Shown here one piece after another: positions 26,596-34,505 of a stretch of 64,000 nucleotides of DNA (position 1 is the first letter of the stretch; each line of letters starts with the position of its first letter). The stretch spans positions 6,758,001-6,822,000 of the forward strand of contig OZ244209.1 in assembly GCA_965216885.1 (NCBI GenBank), read 5' to 3'. This DNA comes from CAYNJG01 sp965216885 (GTDB lineage Bacteria; Planctomycetota; Planctomycetia; Pirellulales; Pirellulaceae). The notes below the pieces were generated by a model. It worked only from the letters and a program-made list of their open reading frames with translations, was not told the origin of the DNA and did not search any database. Both the position numbers and the translations under genes were made by a program.

Positions 26596-27957
26596 CTACG
26601 ACTCGAGCAGTCCTCGATAGTTTCGCATCACAAGGTGACTGTCGATCTTCTGAACCAGATCGAATGCCACGCTCACTGCGATCAACAGCCCCGTTCCACC
26701 GTAGAAACTGGCGACCATGAAGCTGACGCCAAGCGAGCCGGCGATCATCGAGGGAATGATTGCGACAAGAGCCAGGAAGCCGGCACCAACGTAGGTGATG
26801 CGGACCATGACCTGCTCGAGATAGTCTCCCGTTCGCTTGCCCGGTCGATATCCCGGAATGAATGTACCCATCGTCTTCAGGTTGTCCGCCATGTCCTTTG
26901 GATTGAACATGATGGCCGTCCAGAAGTAACAGAAGAAGTAAATCATCACGACGTACAACAAGTTGTAAACCAGCGATGTAGGGCTACCGAAAATGTCCGC
27001 CAAACTGGACATCAACGGAATGTCCAACCATTGCCCAATCGAAGTGAATATGATCTGCGGAAACATCAATAGGCTACCGGCGAAAATGATCGGCATGACG
27101 CCCGCCTGATTGATTCGCATTGGCAGGTATTGCCGTGATCCGCCGTAGACCCGACGTCCACGGACATGCTTTGCACTTTGGGTGGGAATTCGACGCTGCC
27201 CCAAGGTGATGAACACCACGCCCACCACGACCAGCACAAACAACACCGCAAGCACCACTAACGCCTCGATGCCAATCTCACCCGTGAACAGGCCCACCAG
27301 TTCCATTCGGGCGCTATTCAGCAGCTCGACGCCAGCCGCCGGCATCTGAGCGAGAATACCCGCCATGATCAAGAGACTGATACCGTTTCCAATACCAAAC
27401 TCATCTATTTGTTCACCTAACCACATCAGGAACACCGTTCCGCAGGTCATCATCAATATCGACGTGATTTGCCAACCAAACGTCAGACTTCCCGTCGCCT
27501 CGGACGTGAACGACTCGTGGACTAGATTCTGCCCCATCACATACAGTCGCACATAAGCTGCACTCTGGATCAGGCATAACACAACTGTCGCATATCGCGT
27601 GTATTCGTTGATCTTCTTCCTGCCGGATTCGCCTTCCTTCTGAAGATCCTCCAGAGGCTTCCAAACGCTACCGAGCAGCTGAAAAATAATCGAAGCTGAG
27701 ATATACGGCATGATACCCAGCCCGAAGATTGTCACCTGACTAAGACGGCTCGCACTGAAGACAGCCGCATACTCAACGAACCGGCTGAAGCCGCCGGCCG
27801 ATTTTTGCGACTCGGCAAACTGGTTGATCGCAACCTGATCAATCACTGGTAGCTGAATCCACGACCCGACTCGATAAATCGCCAACAAGAAAAGTGTCAG
27901 CAAGATCTTTTGTCGAAGCTCAGGAATCGTAAAAATGACGCGAATTCGTTCCCACAT
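26596..27957 (-). CDS. secY: Protein translocase subunit SecY
   Basis: A 453-residue membrane protein with ten predicted helices. Signature blocks include LFLLAIYRVGSWIQLPVIDQ, GIMPYISASIIFQLLGSVWK, FGIGNGISLLIMAGILAQMP and the C-terminal cytoplasmic motif TFIPGYRPGKRTGDYLEQVM. SecY is the channel for protein export and membrane insertion, working with SecE, which is encoded at 52919 in this window. It follows rplO by 48 nt and precedes adk. Confidence 0.97.
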   Translation of the reverse strand: MWERIRVIFTIPELRQKILLTLFLLAIYRVGSWIQLPVIDQVAINQFAESQKSAGGFSRFVEYAAVFSASRLSQVTIFGLGIMPYISASIIFQLLGSVWKPLEDLQKEGESGRKKINEYTRYATVVLCLIQSAAYVRLYVMGQNLVHESFTSEATGSLTFGWQITSILMMTCGTVFLMWLGEQIDEFGIGNGISLLIMAGILAQMPAAGVELLNSARMELVGLFTGEIGIEALVVLAVLFVLVVVGVVFITLGQRRIPTQSAKHVRGRRVYGGSRQYLPMRINQAGVMPIIFAGSLLMFPQIIFTSIGQWLDIPLMSSLADIFGSPTSLVYNLLYVVMIYFFCYFWTAIMFNPKDMADNLKTMGTFIPGYRPGKRTGDYLEQVMVRITYVGAGFLALVAIIPSMIAGSLGVSFMVASFYGGTGLLIAVSVAFDLVQKIDSHLVMRNYRGLLES

Positions 27958-28005
27958 GATTTTTCCGTCCCTAGCAGAGATTCAGGAACCCGAGCAAGGC
28001 TTGGG

Positions 28006-28512
28006 CTATTTCTTCTTGGAAGCTGCTTCCTTTGCGGCTTTCTTCTTTTCTTCAACCGGAGTTGGACCGGCGATGTGGTTCACTTCACCACCCGCTTTCT
28101 CGATCTTCTCAATCGCCGATTTACTGAATCGGTGAGCAGACACCTTCAGCTTCTTGGTGATCTCACCATTGCCAAGGATCTTCAGGACATCGTAGCGATG
28201 CCCCATCAACGGCGTCTTTGCGATCGTCTCTGGGCTCACTTCGTCGCCTTCCGAGAAGACCTTGTCGAGCTGCTCGACGTTGAGCACAGCCACCTTCAAC
28301 GCCCACTTGTTCGTGAATCCCCGCTTGGGAATTCTGCGAATCATGGGCATCGTGCCACCCTGGAAAGTCACCTGACGTGACCATCCCGCTCGGGAGCGCT
28401 GACCTTTGTGTCCACGCGCGGCCGTCTTGCCCCGCCCAGAACCAATGCCGCGGCCGATCCGACGACGCTTCTTAAACTTCTTGATTCCGCTATGTACGTC
28501 GTTCAAAATCAT
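28006..28512 (-). CDS. rplO: 50S ribosomal protein L15
   Basis: A 168-residue protein, slightly longer than the usual 145-150 because of a Lys/Ala tail (EEKKKAAKEAASKKK). The N-terminus has the Gly/Arg-rich rRNA-binding tract RRIGRGIGSGRGKTAARGHK and RSRAGWSRQVTFQGGTMPMI. Its ATG overlaps the rpsE stop by 4 nt. The rpmD gene for L30 that usually lies between rpsE and rplO is therefore absent. Confidence 0.97.
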   Translation of the reverse strand: MILNDVHSGIKKFKKRRRIGRGIGSGRGKTAARGHKGQRSRAGWSRQVTFQGGTMPMIRRIPKRGFTNKWALKVAVLNVEQLDKVFSEGDEVSPETIAKTPLMGHRYDVLKILGNGEITKKLKVSAHRFSKSAIEKIEKAGGEVNHIAGPTPVEEKKKAAKEAASKKK

Positions 28513-29024
28513 GACAGTGCTACACCTCGCAGTCGCTCAACCTCTTGCTGAGTTCGCAACTGTTCTAGAGCATTGATTGTCGCCTTGACGAGAACGACTG
28601 GATTGTTCGAGCCAAAGCTCTTCGTCAGAATATTCTCGATCCCGGATGACTCGCAGACAGCACGAACTGCATCACCCGCGATCACACCAGTACCTGTACT
28701 GGCCGGAATCAACACCACTCGAGCAGCACCGAATCGCCCCTTCACCGCATGAGGAATCGTACCCTCTTCGATCGGGACTGCGATCATGTTGCGCGTAGCC
28801 TGCTTTACAGCCTTCTCTACGCTTGGCGGAACTTCATTGGCCTTACCGTAGCCGTAGCCAACGCGACCCTTCTTGTCCCCAACAACGACCATCGCAGCAA
28901 AGCTGAAACGACGGCCACCCTTTACGACGGCCGCACAACGCTTGATCTTGACGACCTTTTCTTCGTAGCCGCCCTGCTGCTGCCTGTCGCCACCGCCGGA
29001 CCTTGACTGCCTGCCTCGATTCAT
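28509..29024 (-). CDS. rpsE: 30S ribosomal protein S5
   Basis: A 171-residue protein. After a short Arg/Gln-rich lead come the S5 double-stranded RNA-binding domain (KVVKIKRCAAVVKGGRRFSF, VGYGYGKANEVPPSVEKAVK) and the C-terminal domain (VLIPASTGTGVIAGDAVRAV, FGSNNPVVLVKATINALEQL). S5 is important for translational accuracy and mRNA entry. It is coupled to rplO by an ATGA overlap. Confidence 0.97.
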   Translation of the reverse strand: MNRGRQSRSGGGDRQQQGGYEEKVVKIKRCAAVVKGGRRFSFAAMVVVGDKKGRVGYGYGKANEVPPSVEKAVKQATRNMIAVPIEEGTIPHAVKGRFGAARVVLIPASTGTGVIAGDAVRAVCESSGIENILTKSFGSNNPVVLVKATINALEQLRTQQEVERLRGVALS

Positions 29025-29066
29025 GTCTTACTCGCTTTGAATCTTTTTGCTTGATGCTCGTTGTGT

Positions 29067-29435
29067 CTACAGAGAAATCCCTGCTTCACGTACGGCGTCA
29101 GCCAACGCTGCCACCCGACCGTGGTATTTATATTGCCCGCGGTCAAAACAAATTGTCTTCACTCCGGCAGCTGTCGCCTTCTCTGCGATCGCTTTACCGA
29201 TTGCCACTGCAGCGTCTTTGTTACCGCCACCCTTCAACGACTCACGCAAATCCTTGTCGCGACTGCTCGCCGACGCGATGGTCTTCCCATCTACATCATT
29301 GATCAGCTGACAGTACATATGCTTGTGAGTTCGATTCACCATCAGGCGCGGTCGCTCCGCAGTCCCATGGATTCGCTTTCGAACGCGAAAAGCACGACGC
29401 TTACGCTGTTTTCCGATCGCTCTGTTGTGGTCCAT
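29067..29435 (-). CDS. rplR: 50S ribosomal protein L18
   Basis: A 122-residue protein of normal length. Typical blocks are RRKRRAFRVRKRIHGTAERP, RLMVNRTHKHMYCQLINDVD and the C-terminal YKYHGRVAALADAVREAGI. L18 binds 5S rRNA together with L5 and forms the central protuberance. It lies 54 nt after rplF and 42 nt before rpsE. Confidence 0.97.
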   Translation of the reverse strand: MDHNRAIGKQRKRRAFRVRKRIHGTAERPRLMVNRTHKHMYCQLINDVDGKTIASASSRDKDLRESLKGGGNKDAAVAIGKAIAEKATAAGVKTICFDRGQYKYHGRVAALADAVREAGISL

Positions 29436-29489
29436 ATTCTCAACTCTTCGTACACCAGTTGACAGACAGAAATCCGGCCGTTCTCGCTA

Positions 29490-30032
29490 CTAGGTAGCAG
29501 CCTTTCCTGCCTTGATTTTGACTTGTTCGCCGTCGTAACGGACACCTTTACCCTTATAGGGTTCCGGCTTACGGGCTGCACGTACTTCCGCCGCAAATTG
29601 ACCGACCATCTGCTTGTCGCAACCTTGCACGACAATGTGGTTCTGGTCAGGGCACGTCACGGTCAACCCCTTTGGGATTTTCTTGTGTATCTCGTTGGCG
29701 AAACCTACTCGCATCTGAAGCTGGTCGCCCTTCACGGCAGCCAGGTAACCAACACCGACAACCTCCAGCTTCTTCTCGAAGCCTTCCTTCACGCCAATCA
29801 CCATGTTGTTGACCAGCGAACGGGTCAGCCCGTGCAATGACCGGGCAATCCGATCACTCCCCTTCGCCTCAACAACGATTTCTTTCTTTTCCTCGTCGAA
29901 TGCGACTCCGACTTCCGAGCGGAACTCACGCTCGAGTTTGCCCTTGGGCCCTTCGACCGACACCGTACCACCGGACACCGACACTTTCACGTCGGCGGGG
30001 ACAACGACAGGTTTTCTTCCAATGCGTGACAT
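29490..30032 (-). CDS. rplF: 50S ribosomal protein L6
   Basis: A 180-residue protein of standard length: MSRIGRKPVVVPADVKVSVS, the repeated L6 domain with SRSLHGLTRSLVNNMVIGVK (here ARSLHGLTRSLVNNMVIGV), and the C-terminal signature PEPYKGKGVRYDGEQVKIKA. L6 binds 23S rRNA near the factor-binding site. It lies between rpsH and rplR as expected in the spc operon. Confidence 0.97.
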   Translation of the reverse strand: MSRIGRKPVVVPADVKVSVSGGTVSVEGPKGKLEREFRSEVGVAFDEEKKEIVVEAKGSDRIARSLHGLTRSLVNNMVIGVKEGFEKKLEVVGVGYLAAVKGDQLQMRVGFANEIHKKIPKGLTVTCPDQNHIVVQGCDKQMVGQFAAEVRAARKPEPYKGKGVRYDGEQVKIKAGKAAT

Positions 30033-30067
30033 CGATTCGACTTTCTAAATACGTACTGACAGCCTGG

Positions 30068-30463
30068 CTACCAGATTTCACACAGAACTTCGCCGCCCAG
30101 GTTTCGCTGTCGGGCCTCACGGTCACTCAGCACGCCACGACTTGTACTCACCACGGAAATACCCAAGCCATTGAGAACTGGCGCCAAATCACCGGCACGC
30201 GAGTAAACTCGCCGACCCGGCTTACTAACTCGCTTGATCTTGCGAATCACCCGCTCACCATTGGGGCCGTACTTAAGATCCAGTCGCAGCCCGTTAGTCG
30301 GCGCGCCTTCAACTTCCTGCCAGTCCCAGATGTAGCCTTCACGCTTCAGCACATCCGCGACACCACGTTTCACCTTGGAAAGTGGCATCTCAACGTGTGG
30401 GCGTTCAACGCTCACTCCATTGCGGATACGAGTCAACATGTCAGCGATAGGATCGGTCATCAT
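30068..30463 (-). CDS. rpsH: 30S ribosomal protein S8
   Basis: A 131-residue protein: MMTDPIADMLTRIRNGVSVE, central GLRLDLKYGPNGERVIRKIK and the C-terminal ISVVSTSRGVLSDREARQRN with GGEVLCEIW. S8 binds 16S rRNA helix 21 and, in other bacteria, represses the spc operon through its mRNA. Whether a similar site exists here was not established. It lies 15 nt after rpsN. Confidence 0.97.
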   Translation of the reverse strand: MMTDPIADMLTRIRNGVSVERPHVEMPLSKVKRGVADVLKREGYIWDWQEVEGAPTNGLRLDLKYGPNGERVIRKIKRVSKPGRRVYSRAGDLAPVLNGLGISVVSTSRGVLSDREARQRNLGGEVLCEIW

Positions 30464-30478
30464 GGTATTTATCCCCTT

Positions 30479-30664
30479 CTACCAACTCGCCTTGCGAACA
30501 CCTGGAATCAAACCCTGATCTGCCATCTTTCGAAAGCAGATACGGCAGATACCGAACTTGCGATAAACAGCTCGAGGTCGTCCGCACAATCCACATCGAC
30601 GCTCATGCCTCGATGAAAACTTAGGCACCCGATTAGCCTTTGCTATTTTTGATTTACTTGCCAC
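30479..30664 (-). CDS. rpsN: 30S ribosomal protein S14, zinc-binding type
   Basis: A 61-residue protein of the short S14 (type Z) family. Two CxxC pairs, CGLC and CRIC, form the zinc site, and the C-terminus MADQGLIPGVRKASW is typical. The longer zinc-free form is not seen in the window. It lies between rplE and rpsH. Confidence 0.97.
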   Translation of the reverse strand: MASKSKIAKANRVPKFSSRHERRCGLCGRPRAVYRKFGICRICFRKMADQGLIPGVRKASW

Positions 30665-30728
30665 GAATGATTACCTGGGTCTCTGGGTGGTAGTTCTCAC
30701 TCCCGATGCTGCAACGCCTGGAGCGTCA

Positions 30729-31307
30729 TTAAGCTGCACCGACCGCATCTTTCTCTTCATCTTCTCGTTTGTAAGGAAGGCCCAACAGATCGAGCAAAAC
30801 CTTCGCTTCGTCGTTACTGCTGGTCGTCGTCACAAACGTAATGTTCAATCCCTGCGGACGCAGGTATTTGTCCGGGTTGAGCTCAGGGAACACCAACTGT
30901 TCCGTCAGGCCCATGCTGTAATTTCCGTTGCCGTCGAAACCCTTGGGATTCAGACCCCGGAAGTCACGGACACGCGGCAGAGCGACGGAAATCAAACGAT
31001 CCGCAAACTCGTACATCCTACGACCACGCAACGTCACCTTGCATCCAATGGGCACGCCCTCGCGAAGCTTGAAGCCTGCAATCGATTTGCGGGCTCTCGT
31101 CACCACCGGCTTTTGCCCCGAAATCTGCCCCAGAGTATCCACACATTCTTCAATGTGCTTCTTCTCCGAGATCGCAGACCCGACACCCATGCTGATGACG
31201 ATCTTCTCAAGCTTTGGCAGTGCCAAGCGGTTCGATCGTTCCAGCTTTTCTTTGAGTGCTGGAAGGATCTCTTTCTCGTATTTTTCCTGAAGTCGTGGCG
31301 TCGCCAT
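30729..31307 (-). CDS. rplE: 50S ribosomal protein L5
   Basis: A 192-residue protein. The ATG at 31307 with GGGGGAAGAG just upstream is preferred over the frame extension to 31337. Typical blocks are MATPRLQEKYEKEILPALKE, GQKPVVTRARKSIAGFKLRE and DFRGLNPKGFDGNGNYSMGL. L5 binds 5S rRNA and contacts the P-site tRNA. It lies 36 nt after rplX. The last ten residues are charged (REDEEKDAVG). Confidence 0.97.
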   Translation of the reverse strand: MATPRLQEKYEKEILPALKEKLERSNRLALPKLEKIVISMGVGSAISEKKHIEECVDTLGQISGQKPVVTRARKSIAGFKLREGVPIGCKVTLRGRRMYEFADRLISVALPRVRDFRGLNPKGFDGNGNYSMGLTEQLVFPELNPDKYLRPQGLNITFVTTTSSNDEAKVLLDLLGLPYKREDEEKDAVGAA

Positions 31308-31343
31308 AACTCTTCCCCCGGCCCAAGCCAGTTTCAAATCTTG

Positions 31344-31691
31344 TTATTTCTTCGCGTACGCTGCTCGAGCTGGGGCTATCAAGCCACCCGAGGTGCCGCA
31401 CTTCTTGCAGTAGCGTTCTTTGCTGCCGTCATCCGTGTAGCGTGCCCCCGTCTTCGACGCGGCCCCACACGAAGCACAAACCCTAAGAACGTTGGACAGC
31501 TGAATTGGCATTTCCTTCGAAAGTCGTCCGCCCTGCGGATTTCGCTGACTTCGTCGAACGTGCTTAAATACGCGATTGACGCCCTCAACCACCAGCTTTC
31601 CAGCCTGATGGTCGACGCTTACCACTTTCCCTTCAACACCTTTGTCAGCCCCGGTAATTACCTTGACCGTGTCATTTACTCGAATGTGCAT
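31344..31691 (-). CDS. rplX: 50S ribosomal protein L24
   Basis: A 115-residue protein with a KOW motif near the start (VNDTVKVITGADKGVEGKVV). The C-terminal half carries two cysteine pairs, CASCG and CKKCG, which could bind zinc as in many bacterial L24 proteins. L24 nucleates 50S assembly. Its start overlaps the rplN stop by one base. Confidence 0.96.
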   Translation of the reverse strand: MHIRVNDTVKVITGADKGVEGKVVSVDHQAGKLVVEGVNRVFKHVRRSQRNPQGGRLSKEMPIQLSNVLRVCASCGAASKTGARYTDDGSKERYCKKCGTSGGLIAPARAAYAKK

Positions 31692-32059
31692 CAGACCACC
31701 TCGTTCGCAAGACTGACAATTTTCATGAAGTTCTGCTCGCGAAGCTCTCGTGCAACCGCTCCGAAGATACGAGTACCACGAGGATTGCGATCATTATCAA
31801 TCAACACCACAGCATTGCTGTCAAAGCGGATGTAACTGCCATCCGTGCGACGGGTTGGCGACTTGCATCGCACGACCACCGCTCGCACTACAGCCTTCTT
31901 CTTCACATCGCTTCCCGGCACAACGCTCTTCACGCTGCAGACAATGACATCACCCAAACCAGCAAACCGCCTACGAGAGCCACCAAGTACCTTGATGCAA
32001 GCTACTTCCTTGGCACCCGTGTTATCAGCGACCGCGAGTCGTGTTTCTTGTTGAATCAT
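31691..32059 (-). CDS. rplN: 50S ribosomal protein L14
   Basis: A 122-residue protein of standard length. Diagnostic blocks are MIQQETRLAVADNTGAKEVA, the L14 signature region (SDVKKKAVVRAVVVRCKSPT) and PRGTRIFGAVARELREQNFM. L14 forms an intersubunit bridge. It follows rpsQ by 24 nt. Confidence 0.98.
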   Translation of the reverse strand: MIQQETRLAVADNTGAKEVACIKVLGGSRRRFAGLGDVIVCSVKSVVPGSDVKKKAVVRAVVVRCKSPTRRTDGSYIRFDSNAVVLIDNDRNPRGTRIFGAVARELREQNFMKIVSLANEVV

Positions 32060-32083
32060 TACTAAGCTCTTTCTGACAGCTTC

Positions 32084-32440
32084 CTAACTGGAAGCCTCGC
32101 CCTCTGCCTCACCGGTTTCTGCCGGCGCGTCTGCGACTGCGGTCGCCTCAGTGCCACCCACCTGGTGAGCCGCACGCAAAGCAGCCACGTCCACCAGACG
32201 GCTCTTCTCTACGACCCGCACTAGGCTCCATCGCTTCAACTTGGACAGCGGCCGCGATTCCACAATCTCGACGGTGTCACCCACACCCGACTCTTCCGCC
32301 TCGTCATGCACATAGCAGACGGTGCGTTTTCGAATGATTTTTCCGTACTTCGGGTGCTTCACTTTTCGAGCGATTTCGACCCGTCGTGTCTTGGCCATTT
32401 TGTCGCTGGTAACTACACCAACGGCGATTTTCTTTGGCAT
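32084..32440 (-). CDS. rpsQ: 30S ribosomal protein S17 with acidic tail
   Basis: A 118-residue protein; the usual S17 is about 85. The core is normal (VGVVTSDKMAKTRRVEIARK, HPKYGKIIRKRTVCYVHDEA, GDTVEIVESRPLSKLKRWSL). The last 35 or so residues form an Ala/Glu/Thr-rich acidic tail (TEATAVADAPAETGEAEGEA). S17 binds the 5' domain of 16S rRNA. The tail is one of several on proteins of this locus. Confidence 0.96.
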   Translation of the reverse strand: MPKKIAVGVVTSDKMAKTRRVEIARKVKHPKYGKIIRKRTVCYVHDEAEESGVGDTVEIVESRPLSKLKRWSLVRVVEKSRLVDVAALRAAHQVGGTEATAVADAPAETGEAEGEASS

Positions 32441-32445
32441 CGTGT

Positions 32446-32691
32446 TTACTCGCTTGTTTCCGCTGCAGCCGGAGCACTCACCGCCGAAGCCTTCGCTTCA
32501 GCCATCAGCTCGCGTTCTCGTTGAATTGTTTTGACTCGAGCAATCAGTCGGCGGCTCTTACGCAGCTCACTTGGAGCATCGAGTCGCTCTGTTTGCCCTT
32601 GAGTACGAAGACGAAAGTAGCTGTCCGCTGCTTCTTTCAAAGTCAGCCCCAACTGCTCGTCACTCATGTCCCGAAGCTCACTTGCCTTCAT
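32446..32691 (-). CDS. rpmC: 50S ribosomal protein L29
   Basis: An 81-residue protein starting at the ATG at 32691 (MKASELRDMSDEQLGLTLKE); the open frame upstream to 32799 is overrun into rplP. The second helix SRRLIARVKTIQRERELMAE is typical. About 15 Ala/Ser/Glu residues extend the C-terminus. L29 lies beside the exit tunnel. It sits 5 nt before rpsQ. Confidence 0.95.
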   Translation of the reverse strand: MKASELRDMSDEQLGLTLKEAADSYFRLRTQGQTERLDAPSELRKSRRLIARVKTIQRERELMAEAKASAVSAPAAAETSE

Positions 32692-32732
32692 CACTTCACC
32701 CACTACCCGACAGGTTTCACTGAACCCACAAA

Positions 32733-33149
32733 CTACATCGCACGCTTGCGAACGAATCGAACCGGAATTGGCATCTTGTGAGCCAGTCGAGCCAGACAAA
32801 CTCGAGCCTGCTCTTCACTGACACCACCCAATTCGTACATAATCGTCCCCGGCTTCACGACAGCCACCCAGTAGTCGGGCTCACCCTTACCTTTACCCAT
32901 ACGGGTTTCCAGCGGAGTGGAGGTCACCGACTTGTGCGGGAATAGACGAATATAAAGTCGCCCCATACCGCGAATGTACTGCTGGGCAGCAATACGACCA
33001 GCCTCGATCGTCGCCGCCTTGATCCATCCACCTTGCATTGCCTGCAGGCCGAACTCACCAAAGACGACTCTATTACCACGCGTCGCGTTACCTTTTATAC
33101 GACCGCGCTGGCTTTTTCGATGCTTTACCCTCTTCGGCATCATCGCCAT
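32733..33149 (-). CDS. rplP: 50S ribosomal protein L16
   Basis: A 138-residue protein with diagnostic MMPKRVKHRKSQRGRIKGNA, GRLYIRLFPHKSVTSTPLET and GKGKGEPDYWVAVVKPGTIM. The ATG at 33149 is preferred because GGGAG ends 9 nt upstream; ATGs at 33143 and 33140 are alternatives that keep the conserved start. All of them lie inside rpsC, so the first 20 or so codons of L16 are read from the DNA that encodes the S3 tail, in another frame. L16 organises the A-site tRNA region of the 50S subunit. Confidence 0.95.
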   Translation of the reverse strand: MAMMPKRVKHRKSQRGRIKGNATRGNRVVFGEFGLQAMQGGWIKAATIEAGRIAAQQYIRGMGRLYIRLFPHKSVTSTPLETRMGKGKGEPDYWVAVVKPGTIMYELGGVSEEQARVCLARLAHKMPIPVRFVRKRAM

Positions 33150-33804
33150 CTTTGTCATCTCCCATAGCGTAAAAACCCTGATTGACCCAGACCTGCACGC
33201 CAATGTGCCCCTGGGCGGTCATTGCCTCGGCGAAGCCCCAGTCGATCTTTGCCCGCAAAGTACTGAGCGGAATCGAACCTGAAATCTGCTTTTCTCGCCG
33301 TGCCATTTCTGCACCACCAAGTCGACCAGCCAATTGCACCTTAATGCCCTTAGCCCCGGCCTCCATGGTCTGCTCCATCGCACGCTTCATCGTGCGACGG
33401 AAACTCGCTCGCTTCGCGAGCTGTTCTGCAATTTCTTCCGCAACCAACTGCGCTTGCAGCTCAGGTCGTGAAATCTCCTGAATCTTGAGATTCACCCGTC
33501 GACCGATCTGGCCCTGAAGTTCGCCTTGGAGAAACTCAATCTCCTGACCCTTCTTACCAATGATCAATCCGGGACGAGCACAATGCAAAGTCACCTTCAC
33601 TTCGTCACGCGTACGCTCGACTTCAATCTTGTCGATACCCGCCTGGCGGTACTGCGTCTTCTTCGGATGCTTCTTAATGAAGTTCCGAATCTTGGTGTCT
33701 TCCAGCAGCAAGCCAGCAAACTCCTGCTTGGACGCATACCAGCGACTCTTCCAGCCAATCATCACACCCGTGCGGAAACCGACTGGATTTACTTTTTGTC
33801 CCAT
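33088..33804 (-). CDS. rpsC: 30S ribosomal protein S3
   Basis: A 238-residue protein starting at the ATG at 33804 (MGQKVNPVGFRTGVMIGWKS). The KH domain has LHCARPGLIIGKKGQEIEFL and the C-terminal domain has GAKGIKVQLAGRLGGAEMAR and STLRAKIDWGFAEAMTAQGH. The last 20 residues (after GFYAMG) are an acidic then basic tail (DDKDGDDAEEGKASKKPARS) encoded by the stretch that also starts rplP, a 62-nt overlap. S3 lines the mRNA entry tunnel. Confidence 0.97.
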   Translation of the reverse strand: MGQKVNPVGFRTGVMIGWKSRWYASKQEFAGLLLEDTKIRNFIKKHPKKTQYRQAGIDKIEVERTRDEVKVTLHCARPGLIIGKKGQEIEFLQGELQGQIGRRVNLKIQEISRPELQAQLVAEEIAEQLAKRASFRRTMKRAMEQTMEAGAKGIKVQLAGRLGGAEMARREKQISGSIPLSTLRAKIDWGFAEAMTAQGHIGVQVWVNQGFYAMGDDKDGDDAEEGKASKKPARSYKR

Positions 33805-33847
33805 CTGTATTCTCCAACCCTGCAATCAAGGCTCAGCCCAAAGCTGT

Positions 33848-34198
33848 TCAGAGCTCCTCGAGCGTGACGTGAATGTGCGAAAAACGCTTCTTGATCAGGA
33901 ACGCCTGACCTCGCGACCGAGGACGAACTCGCTTGAACATCGGACCACCATCAACCAAGGCCTTGGACACAACAAGACCCTCCACGTCGACAGTGCGACC
34001 CTTGTTCTTTGGATTGTCCGGATCCTGAGCACTACCCAGAGCACTCTTGATCACGTTCTCCAGCATCCTGGCACCGCGATGGGGCTGATACCGGAGAATC
34101 TCCAAGGCCTCGTCGGCAAACTTGCCGCGAATCATGTCTGCCAACGGACGAACTTTCCGCGGGCTGATCCGGGCGTATCGATGAGTTGATGGATACAT
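33848..34198 (-). CDS. rplV: 50S ribosomal protein L22
   Basis: A 116-residue protein of normal length: YARISPRKVRPLADMIRGKF, an N-terminal helix, and the C-terminal hairpin region VDGGPMFKRVRPRSRGQAFL that reaches the exit tunnel. The hairpin carries the usual RAMGRA-like RPRSRGQA sequence, the site where macrolide-resistance changes occur in other bacteria. No such change can be inferred here. It lies 31 nt after rpsS. Confidence 0.97.
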   Translation of the reverse strand: MYPSTHRYARISPRKVRPLADMIRGKFADEALEILRYQPHRGARMLENVIKSALGSAQDPDNPKNKGRTVDVEGLVVSKALVDGGPMFKRVRPRSRGQAFLIKKRFSHIHVTLEEL

Positions 34199-34229
34199 AA
34201 CTGAACTGCCTTAAGTTACAGACAACGGC

Positions 34230-34499
34230 TTAACGCTTGCCCTTGCCACCATGACCACGAAATGTTCGCGTTGGAGCAAACTCACCGAGCTTATGGCCAA
34301 CCATGTCTTCCGAAACAGATACCTTCAAATGCTGCTTGCCGTTGTGAACCATGAAGGTCACACCAACAAACTCTGGCACGATCGTGCAGGCCCGAGCCCA
34401 CGTCTTGATCGGTGAAGCATCGCCACCTTCGCGTTGCTTCGCCACCTTCGCGTACAGCTTTGGATCTACGTACGGACCCTTTTTCAGCGAACGACTCAT
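34230..34499 (-). CDS. rpsS: 30S ribosomal protein S19
   Basis: An 89-residue protein: MSRSLKKGPYVDPKLYAKVA, WARACTIVPEFVGVTFMVHN and the C-terminal GHKLGEFAPTRTFRGHGGKG. S19 binds the 30S head with S13. It starts 6 nt after the rplB stop, suggesting coupled translation. Confidence 0.98.
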   Translation of the reverse strand: MSRSLKKGPYVDPKLYAKVAKQREGGDASPIKTWARACTIVPEFVGVTFMVHNGKQHLKVSVSEDMVGHKLGEFAPTRTFRGHGGKGKR

Positions 34500-34505
34500 G
34501 ACCGA

